Assembly (NCBI GenBank): GCA_005239945.1
Contig: SBAY01000255.1
Location: 1-12,636 of the forward strand
Length of the DNA: 12,636 nt
Direction of reading: 5' to 3'
Source: Nitrospira sp.
Lineage (GTDB): Bacteria; UBA9089; CG2-30-40-21; SBAY01
The position numbers and the translations under genes are program-made. Numbering within the stretch: position 1 is the first letter of the stretch; every line of letters begins with the position of its first letter. A model generated the notes under the pieces. The model had not been told where the DNA came from, did not search any database, and was given only the letters and a program-made list of their open reading frames with translations. Positions 7,168 through 12,636 of the stretch are shown here, in pieces.

Positions 7168-8094
7168 TTATTTTACATATTTCTGCACATACCATCGATA
7201 TGTATTTTCTAACCCTGTTTGCAGGTCAATGTTTGGCCTCCAACCTAATGAAATTAATCGAGTGCTATCAAGTAATTTTCTTGGTGCTCCATCAGGTTTG
7301 CTGGAGTCAAATTTCAATTCACCTTCAAATCCAACTATTTTTTTAACTAATTCTGCTAATTCACGAATAGATATCTCACTATCTGTACCTATATTAATGA
7401 TTTGCGAGCCATTATAGTTCTGCATAAGGAATATATATGCCTCTACTACATCATCTACATATATAAATTCCCGCAATGGTTCTCCACTACCCCAAATAGT
7501 AACATCTGATTCATTCTTTACTTTAGCCTCATGAAATTTTCGAATAAAAGCAGGTATTACATGAGATGATTCAATATCAAAATTATCCTCTGGACCAAAA
7601 ATTGTAGCTGGTATTACAGAGATAAAATTAACTTCATATTGTTGATTATAGGCTTGACACATCTTGAGTCCTGCAAGTTTTGCAATTGAGAATGCCTCAC
7701 TGGTAGGCTCCATTGGTCCAGACATCAAATATTCTTCCTTCATAGGTTGGGGACAGTCTCTTGGGTAAGTGCATGAACTCCCTACAAAAAGGAGTTTTTC
7801 AACCCCTGTCTTCCAGGCAAAATGGATTATATTATTCTGAATCTGCAAATTCTCATAAATAAATTCAGCTGGATAGGTAGAATTGGCTACAATTCCTCCT
7901 GTTTTACCGGCTAATAGAAAGACATATTCAGGTTTCTCTATTTCAAAGAAGGTATAAACTGCCCTTTGATCAGTAAAGTCAAGTGATGATGGAATAAGTA
8001 AGTTATTGAATCCATCCCTTTTTAATCGCTTTACCAATGCTGACCCTACTAAATTATTATGTCCTGCAATAAATATCCTGGAGTTGTTTTTCAT
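7168..8094 (-). CDS. GDP-fucose/GDP-colitose synthase-like SDR with Tyr-to-Phe active site
   Basis: Extended short-chain dehydrogenase, 308 residues, closest in motif content to GDP-L-fucose synthase (Fcl/WcaG), which epimerises C3/C5 and reduces C4 of GDP-4-keto-6-deoxymannose. The NADP-binding loop is AGHNNLVGSAL (10-20). GSSCTYP (105-111) carries the catalytic Ser and the epimerase Cys108. NFDIESSHVIPAF (171-183) carries the epimerase His178. LREFIYVDDV (208-217) is conserved. The YxxxK motif is altered: the segment reads EAFSIAKLAG, so Phe135 replaces the catalytic Tyr while Lys139 remains. The codon is TTC at 7692-7690. In the E. coli enzyme that Tyr takes part in the ketone reduction. 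The epimerase pair is intact, so an epimerase-biased activity is possible. The neighbouring HddA, HddC and E1-like genes suggest a GDP-heptose or GDP-deoxy sugar substrate, so I do not name it fcl. The ribosome binding site is weak. Confidence 0.88.
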   Translation of the reverse strand: MKNNSRIFIAGHNNLVGSALVKRLKRDGFNNLLIPSSLDFTDQRAVYTFFEIEKPEYVFLLAGKTGGIVANSTYPAEFIYENLQIQNNIIHFAWKTGVEKLLFVGSSCTYPRDCPQPMKEEYLMSGPMEPTSEAFSIAKLAGLKMCQAYNQQYEVNFISVIPATIFGPEDNFDIESSHVIPAFIRKFHEAKVKNESDVTIWGSGEPLREFIYVDDVVEAYIFLMQNYNGSQIINIGTDSEISIRELAELVKKIVGFEGELKFDSSKPDGAPRKLLDSTRLISLGWRPNIDLQTGLENTYRWYVQKYVK

Positions 8095-8108
8095 ATCTTT
8101 TATATAAC

Positions 8109-9311
8109 TTAGATTAAAGTATTTGTTAAAAACTTTTCTATGGTAGCAATAAAATAATCAAGGTGCTCCTTATTTAAATCTTGATGAATACCTATATGGA
8201 AACCACTTAGACCGATATATTCAGCATCTGGAAACTCCCCTAATTTATGCCCAAGAAAGGAAAAACCAGGACATTGAGTAGGCATCGATGAAAACAATAC
8301 CCGTGTTTCAACTCCATTTTTTTCTAAAAATTCCATTAATTGATTTCTATCAAATGGAACTCCTCTTTTAATGATAACCGGGAAGGCATAAGGTGCCATT
8401 TTTTCATAAGGCGCCTCTTCGATTGTAACAAGATATTGATTAAACTTCTTAAATTTATTCATCAGATAATCCAGGTTCTCTCTTCTTTTTTCAAGTATTT
8501 CATTATAAATCTCAAGACATCCAAGTCCAACTATTGCTTCTATCTCATTCATTTTAGCCGAATATCCTATTCGTTCAAAAATAAATCTTATATCAACTCC
8601 TTCTCCATACTGAAACCTTTTAGCACAGTAAGTAGAACTTATGTTTAACACACACTTTTCACATTTACAAGCCCTACCGTGTGTTCTTAAAGACCTCAAA
8701 ATTTCAGCAAAATCCTCTCTATCCGTAACAACAATTCCTCCCTCAATCGTGGTGATGATATGGGCAATATAAAGGCTATAAGCAGACATATCTGCTAACA
8801 CCCCAACATCCTTACCTTTATAGAATGCTCCATGTGCCTCAGCTGCATCTGCAATAACATAAAGCCCATATTTTTGGGCAATATCTTTAATGCTATCCAT
8901 ATCAGCCGAATGTCCCATAAGATGGACTGGCATAATCGCTTTTGTTTTTTCTGTAATAACTTTTTCTATCTCTTGCGGATTTATATTTAATGTTTTTTCC
9001 TCAATATCTACAAATACGGGTTTAAAACCCGCTTGTAAAACAGCATTACCAGTAGAAACAAAAGACAATGCAGGAATAATCACTTCATCATTTCTCTGTG
9101 CCCCAAAATCATATAATACAGCTAAAGCTAAGGCATCAGCATCAGTGCCACTACTTACAGCTACTGCTTCTTTTGTCCCAACTATTTCTGCAAAAGCTTT
9201 TTCAAATTCCCTTACATATTTTCCACTTGAGACACGAGTTGAATTTAAAACCTCATTTATTAAATCTTTGGATTTTTGTGTAATCAAAATTGTTCCAAAA
9301 GGAACTTTCAT
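8109..9311 (-). CDS. E1/ColD-like PLP sugar 3-dehydratase homologue with Cys cluster motif
   Basis: DegT/DnrJ/EryC1-fold enzyme, 400 residues. In aminotransferases of this family a Lys binds PLP in a segment like FYxTKNxTTxEGG. Here the segment is SLYIAHIITTIEGG, with His184 (codon CAT, 8762-8760) at the Lys position. Such a Lys-to-His swap marks the 3-dehydratases E1 (CDP-ascarylose pathway, RfbH) and ColD (GDP-colitose). Asp155 (ADAAEAHG) should hold the PLP nitrogen. Residues 212-232 read GRACKC...C...CAKRF with Cys215, 217, 220 and 229. E1 has C-x-C-x7-C followed by GKRF at the same distance (31 residues) after its His, and three of these Cys plus a distant fourth bind [2Fe-2S]. The distant Cys is Ala157 here, and Cys220 is extra. 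The C-terminus also looks E1-like (HIGIHQDLNKEHLDYF). I infer an NDP-4-keto-sugar 3-dehydratase. AGGAGGT precedes the ATG. Confidence 0.85.
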   Translation of the reverse strand: MKVPFGTILITQKSKDLINEVLNSTRVSSGKYVREFEKAFAEIVGTKEAVAVSSGTDADALALAVLYDFGAQRNDEVIIPALSFVSTGNAVLQAGFKPVFVDIEEKTLNINPQEIEKVITEKTKAIMPVHLMGHSADMDSIKDIAQKYGLYVIADAAEAHGAFYKGKDVGVLADMSAYSLYIAHIITTIEGGIVVTDREDFAEILRSLRTHGRACKCEKCVLNISSTYCAKRFQYGEGVDIRFIFERIGYSAKMNEIEAIVGLGCLEIYNEILEKRRENLDYLMNKFKKFNQYLVTIEEAPYEKMAPYAFPVIIKRGVPFDRNQLMEFLEKNGVETRVLFSSMPTQCPGFSFLGHKLGEFPDAEYIGLSGFHIGIHQDLNKEHLDYFIATIEKFLTNTLI

Positions 9312-9315
9312 CTTT

Positions 9316-10041
9316 TTACCTCCTGTTTAAAATCTGTTTTGCTTTTTCATACCGCTGTGGAGTCCCAATGTCTATCAAATCTCCATCGGCTACATACCCG
9401 TAAATCCTTCCATCAGTAATCTCTGGAAATAAATCGTATTCAAGAGAATAGATTTTATTTGAAGGTATCAATGCAAGAGATTTCTTTTCAATAAGATATA
9501 GCCCAGCATTGATAAGATTATTGTTTTTCATATTAACCTTAATTTTTTCATCGAACTTTACGATTTGCCCTGATGGTTCCATCGTTACTAAACCATAATC
9601 CGTAGTATCCTCAATCCGGGCCAAGGCAATGGTTACCCATCCCCCTTTAGAAAAATGGAAATCAATGAATCTATCCAGTTCCACCTGACAGAATGAATCA
9701 CCATTCATTACCAAAAATGGACTGCTTTGAATAAGTGGCTCTGCATTCTTTATTGCCCCTCCCGTACCCAATAGTTCTTTCTCACTGGAGAATAAGATTG
9801 TCAAAGGCATACTTTTCTTTTCATAATGGTCTTTGATCACTTCACCCATATAGCCTATACACAGGATAAAACGTTTAAACCCATAACCAGCCACATATTC
9901 TATAAGTATATCTAAAAAAGGACGGTGATGTATCACTACCATTGGCTTGGGTTTATCATTTACTACAGAATGAAGCCTTTTCCCTAAACCTCCACAAAGA
10001 ATAACAACATCTATCTGTTCCGGATTAAATACCGCACCCAT
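9316..10041 (-). CDS. hddC: HddC-like sugar-1-phosphate guanylyltransferase
   Basis: Nucleotidyltransferase of the GT-A/Rossmann type, 241 residues, the usual size for D-glycero-D-manno-heptose-1-phosphate guanylyltransferase (HddC). Visible are the nucleotide-binding VILCGGLGKRLHSVVNDKPKP (13-33, with Lys where many relatives have Thr in GGxGTRL), LLGTGGAIKNAEPLI (90-104), the metal-binding FLVMNGDS (109-116) and the C-terminal DLIDIGTPQRYEKAK. A mannose-1-phosphate guanylyltransferase or glucose-1-phosphate nucleotidyltransferase is possible from the fold alone. The adjacent hddA-like kinase, 20 nt upstream, makes heptose-1-phosphate the best guess. AAAGG lies 7 nt before the ATG. The gene ends 4 nt before the next start, and the ribosome binding site of that gene overlaps its end, which suggests coupled translation. 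Confidence 0.82.
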   Translation of the reverse strand: MGAVFNPEQIDVVILCGGLGKRLHSVVNDKPKPMVVIHHRPFLDILIEYVAGYGFKRFILCIGYMGEVIKDHYEKKSMPLTILFSSEKELLGTGGAIKNAEPLIQSSPFLVMNGDSFCQVELDRFIDFHFSKGGWVTIALARIEDTTDYGLVTMEPSGQIVKFDEKIKVNMKNNNLINAGLYLIEKKSLALIPSNKIYSLEYDLFPEITDGRIYGYVADGDLIDIGTPQRYEKAKQILNRR

Positions 10042-10061
10042 CTATCTGCCTTTCAATAGGA

Positions 10062-11054
10062 TTAATCTGATTGATAAAAAATAATTTGACTCCCTGTATT
10101 CTCAAATCGAAAAGGGACTTGTAAGAGACTACTTAATCTTGTCTTTATTCTGGATTGAACATCTGGTTCTGCAAATATTAGCATAAAACCACCCCCACCA
10201 GCACCTAATAGCTTTCCACCAAGGGCACCAGCATTTCGCACAGTTTCATAAATCTCATCAATATGAGAGGTTGATATTTTATCAGTTAAACTTCGCTTGA
10301 GCTTCCAGGATTCATGCAATAACTTCCCAAAATCTGAAAGAGGTCTTTTATTATCATTGAGAATCGATATAGCCTCATCTACCATCTGATACATAGTGGT
10401 CAATTGCTTTTCATTTTTATGAGTATTCTCAATCTGTTTTTTTGCAATATCAGATGCAATCCTTGAGAATCCTGTAAAATAGAACATCATATACTCCTGT
10501 AACTGCTCTATTTTCTCTTTATTTATAATTACCGGATTAATTTTAATCGTCCCATCCTTGTTGAAATCTATCCTATTAAAACCACCAAAAGCTGCCGAGA
10601 CCTGGTCCTGTGAACCCACATTTTCTTTAATAATATCTTGTTCTATATGAATTGCTTCTTGAGCCAACTGCATTTTAGTTGGCATTATACCTTTCAGGGC
10701 ATAGATTGCATGAAGTAGTCCTACTGTGAAGGAAGAACTTGAACCAAGACCAGTTCTTGCAGGTAGGTCTCCGTCATGATGTATTTCTACTCCAGCCTTA
10801 ATTTGTGCAAATTGCAACACTGCCCTGGCAGACGGATGTTCAATCTCATGGATACTTTTAGCCGTTTCTATTTTAGAATAAACAATCCTGTGAGTATGCT
10901 CAAAAAAAGGTGGTAAATATCGACAGGTAATGTAGCAATACTTATCAATAGTTGTAGCCACTACTGCACCACCATGCTCCTTATACCAAACAGGATAGTC
11001 TGTTCCTCCACCAAAGAATGAAATACGAAATGGAGTTCTACTAATTATCATCAT
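10062..11054 (-). CDS. hddA: HddA-like D-glycero-D-manno-heptose-7-phosphate kinase (GHMP)
   Basis: GHMP-superfamily sugar kinase, 330 residues. The N-terminal RTPFRISFFGGGTDYP (6-21) is the substrate-binding signature shared by HddA and related kinases. The ATP-binding GLGSSSSF is at 102-109. VGSQDQVSAAFGGFNRI (146-162) holds the likely catalytic acid region, and KLLGAGGGGFM (281-291) is GHMP motif 3. HddA phosphorylates C1 of D-glycero-D-manno-heptose-7-phosphate in the GDP-heptose route used for S-layer glycans and capsules. Fucokinase-type relatives share the fold but are usually longer or fused. The ATG overlaps the TGA stop of the radical SAM gene (ATGA at 11054-11051), with GAGG just upstream. 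GmhA and GmhB, needed before and after this step, are not in the window. Confidence 0.87.
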   Translation of the reverse strand: MMIISRTPFRISFFGGGTDYPVWYKEHGGAVVATTIDKYCYITCRYLPPFFEHTHRIVYSKIETAKSIHEIEHPSARAVLQFAQIKAGVEIHHDGDLPARTGLGSSSSFTVGLLHAIYALKGIMPTKMQLAQEAIHIEQDIIKENVGSQDQVSAAFGGFNRIDFNKDGTIKINPVIINKEKIEQLQEYMMFYFTGFSRIASDIAKKQIENTHKNEKQLTTMYQMVDEAISILNDNKRPLSDFGKLLHESWKLKRSLTDKISTSHIDEIYETVRNAGALGGKLLGAGGGGFMLIFAEPDVQSRIKTRLSSLLQVPFRFENTGSQIIFYQSD

Positions 11055-12550
11055 TTATCCTCACTCAAAGTATACTTTCTGCAAATTTTCTGTTTAAGCA
11101 TTTCTTCAATATGTTTTACAACCTTTGACCCAAACTTTTTATTAATCATTTCTAAATATCCTGGATTAGTAAAATATTCTACAAAAGCTTTATCTCGAAA
11201 TTGTAATACTTCTGTAGAAGACAAATATTTAGTTGGTAACGGTAAGGTTTCTTCAGAATATTGGGCATATCCATCCCATTTTTCAGGTAGTTTAATACCT
11301 TCCCGCAAAGCATCTTCGTATAACTGAGAACCTGGATAAGCCATAGCCATATAAAAATTTATGTATTCAAAATTAAATTTCTTTGCCATGTTCAGAGTTT
11401 CTTGCATCGTTTCAATATCATCCTCAGGAAGGCCGAATATGAAATTTCCCATAATGTAAATTCCAGCATCATGTGTCATCTCAACAGCTTTTTGTATTCT
11501 CTCCTGGGTAATTCTTTTAGAAACATCTTGTCGAACTTTCCTGTTTGCTGATTCAAACCCAAAAGCAATCCAATTAATACCAGCTTGTTTCATTTTCTTA
11601 AGCATACGCTCATTAACTGTATCTACTCTTGCATAAGCCCATATATTCAAATCATAACCGCCCTGAATAATAAGGTCGCAAATATCCATAACTCGATCTT
11701 CTCTAATGGCAAATAACTCATCAAGAATTTTAAGATTCTTTATTTTATAATTACTTACCAGGAAGTCTATCTCTTCAACCACTTTTTCAGAACTTCGAAA
11801 ACGGATACCTGGTTTGCCATTATATAGTGCATGGATATTACAATATGTGCAATTGAAGGGGCATCCTAAACTTGTATAGATGACCGCATAGGAATATCTA
11901 CTGCTCAAATCCTCAAAACAGTGCCAGTTGTGAGCTCTGTATTTATCCATTGGCAAAAGATCCCAAGCAACAAATGGAAGTTCATCAAGGTTTTTTATCA
12001 AGGGAGCAGGTGGATTTGAGATTACTTTACCATCTTTAATATACCAAAGACCATCAACTTTGTAAGTATCTGTTTTTTTACCCGATTTCAACACCTCTAA
12101 AAGCTGAAGGATGGTATAAAAACCTTCTCCCTGACATACGAATTCAACCTCCTCCTCCCTAAGAGTTCGTTCAGGAAGAGCAGAGGGATGAAGACCACTA
12201 AGAATTATCTTAATATGTGGTGCTATCTTCTTTAATACGGTAATGGTTTCCCTTACCACGGTCATCTTAGGAGTAGAAGAAGCAGAGGGATTTGTTCCAA
12301 GAACCATAATCTCTGTCAAAAGGGGATTATATTCTGCAATTTTTTTTGCGGTATATTCAGGAGACCAATTTTCTGCATCAGCATCAATTATCTTTACCGA
12401 ATAACCATATTGTCTGATAAATCCTGCAATCAAGCCACACCAAAGAGGAGGCTCAATTCCTGCCAATGAAGAGCCTAACTTGCCATACAACTGCTTCATA
12501 TTGCCAGGGTTAACTAATAATAAATCCAACCCTTGTCGTCGAGTAGACAT
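11051..12550 (-). CDS. B12-binding-type radical SAM protein
   Basis: First gene of the - operon, 499 residues from ATG 12550. The N-terminal part (about 8-150) resembles the cobalamin-binding domain of BchE-like radical SAM proteins: LDLLLVNPGN, a GTNPSASS loop, SGLHPSALPE and CQGEGFY. A DxHxxG cobalamin His motif is not visible, so cobalamin binding is uncertain. The radical SAM core (about 220-420) carries C230-x3-C234-x2-C237 (SLGCPFNCTYCN), which binds [4Fe-4S], then GFESANRKVRQDV and FIFGLPEDD. Members of this class methylate unactivated carbons or cyclise substrates. Its place ahead of hddA suggests a sugar or lipid substrate, which is inference. A TTG at 12559 would extend it by 3 residues but abuts the Shine-Dalgarno AAGGAGG (12566-12560). 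ATG 12550 with 9-nt spacing is preferred. Residues MSTRRQG look like an added leader encoded by intron domain VI. Confidence 0.85.
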   Translation of the reverse strand: MSTRRQGLDLLLVNPGNMKQLYGKLGSSLAGIEPPLWCGLIAGFIRQYGYSVKIIDADAENWSPEYTAKKIAEYNPLLTEIMVLGTNPSASSTPKMTVVRETITVLKKIAPHIKIILSGLHPSALPERTLREEEVEFVCQGEGFYTILQLLEVLKSGKKTDTYKVDGLWYIKDGKVISNPPAPLIKNLDELPFVAWDLLPMDKYRAHNWHCFEDLSSRYSYAVIYTSLGCPFNCTYCNIHALYNGKPGIRFRSSEKVVEEIDFLVSNYKIKNLKILDELFAIREDRVMDICDLIIQGGYDLNIWAYARVDTVNERMLKKMKQAGINWIAFGFESANRKVRQDVSKRITQERIQKAVEMTHDAGIYIMGNFIFGLPEDDIETMQETLNMAKKFNFEYINFYMAMAYPGSQLYEDALREGIKLPEKWDGYAQYSEETLPLPTKYLSSTEVLQFRDKAFVEYFTNPGYLEMINKKFGSKVVKHIEEMLKQKICRKYTLSEDK

Positions 12551-12624
12551 ATTCAACAACCTCCTTTTTTAATTGCTTAATGCCCCTCACAGAACCGTGC
12601 TTGAGGTTTTCCCTCACACGGCTC
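12538..12624 (-). ncRNA. Group II intron 3' end (domains V and VI), overlapping a gene start
   Basis: On the - strand, domain V occupies 12624-12592: outer stem GAGCCGTG/CACGGTTC identical to the left intron, inner stem TGAGG/CCTCA, GAAA-containing loop and AG bulge. A probable domain VI follows. GAG (12588-12586) pairs with CTC (12543-12541), GGG with TCT, and CAT (12582-12580) with ATG (12550-12548). A single bulged A at 12544 lies 7 nt from a 3' end in AC at 12538. The tail TCTACTCGAC matches TCTACTCCAC of the left intron. The distal stem seen on the left is missing; a 29-nt loop containing AAGGAGG takes its place. The intron therefore seems to carry the ribosome binding site and start codon of the radical SAM gene. 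Only 12 nt upstream of domain V are in the window. Confidence 0.78.
12560..12566 (-). promoter_or_regulatory. Shine-Dalgarno of the radical SAM gene, in the domain VI loop
   Basis: AAGGAGG on the - strand lies 9 nt before ATG 12550-12548. In the proposed domain VI fold it is in the single-stranded loop while the ATG is in the stem. It rules out the TTG at 12559 as start, since that codon directly abuts it. Confidence 0.75.
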
Positions 12625-12636
12625 TTCGGTAATACA

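Noticed and set aside
7168..8094. Calling this gene GDP-L-fucose synthase (fcl)
   Set aside because: The catalytic Tyr is Phe and the neighbours point to a heptose or 3-deoxy sugar, so the substrate is unsettled.
8109..9311. Calling this gene a sugar aminotransferase
   Set aside because: The PLP-binding Lys is replaced by His and the C-x-C...C-KRF motif matches the E1 dehydratase.
8890..9330. Open frames on the + strand opposite the - operon, including this 146-codon one
   Set aside because: They mirror strongly supported - strand genes, show low-complexity or hydrophobic translations without known motifs, and lack ribosome binding sites.

Overview
The window reads as AT-rich DNA from an uncultured, probably anaerobic bacterium. 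Strong Shine-Dalgarno sequences, tightly packed operons and group II intron remnants argue for a bacterium. The sulfur genes are of types common in both archaea and anaerobic bacteria (sulfide-type Thi4, a two-gene SmsC-SmsB scaffold, a NIL-domain ferredoxin). No rRNA or other marker is present, so I do not assign a phylum.

Layout. Both ends carry the 3' end of a group II intron (domain V plus domain VI), and both point inward: one on + at 25-98, one on - at 12624-12538. Each lies directly upstream of an operon. The + operon (177-3640) encodes NIL-domain 2[4Fe-4S] ferredoxin, Thi4 thiazole synthase, SmsC/SufC ATPase and SmsB/SufB scaffold. It contains two unusual intergenic repeats: a 9-nt tandem array before thi4, and a heptamer-built 84-nt palindrome that supplies the stop codon of sufC. 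The - operon (12550-3755) has eight closely packed or overlapping genes. In transcription order these are a B12-binding-type radical SAM protein, HddA-like heptose kinase, HddC-like guanylyltransferase, a PLP enzyme of the DegT fold with His in place of the catalytic Lys, a GDP-fucose synthase-like SDR with Phe in place of the catalytic Tyr, a GtrB/ArnC-like polyprenyl-P glycosyltransferase, a GT39/ArnT-like membrane glycosyltransferase, and a DPM1-like polyprenyl-P-mannose synthase. The two operons converge across a 114-nt gap (3641-3754) in which I see no gene and no clear terminator hairpin.

How the genes may work together. The + operon looks like a sulfide-fed sulfur module: Fe-S cluster assembly plus thiazole formation, with no cysteine desulfurase in view. 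The - operon looks like synthesis and membrane transfer of an unusual GDP-linked sugar. HddA and HddC imply GDP-D-glycero-D-manno-heptose. The E1/ColD-like PLP enzyme and the ColC/Fcl-like SDR imply 3-deoxygenation followed by epimerisation/reduction, as in colitose synthesis but possibly on a heptose. The required 4,6-dehydratase, GmhA and GmhB are not in the window. The last three genes supply polyprenyl-phosphate sugars and a lumen-side transferase for decorating a surface glycan, lipid or protein.

The most striking points are the radical SAM gene whose start codon sits inside intron domain VI, the PLP enzyme with Lys-to-His plus a four-Cys cluster motif, and the SDR with Tyr-to-Phe. Because both ends stop within a few bases of domain V, the window may be a whole contig broken at multicopy introns; this is inference.
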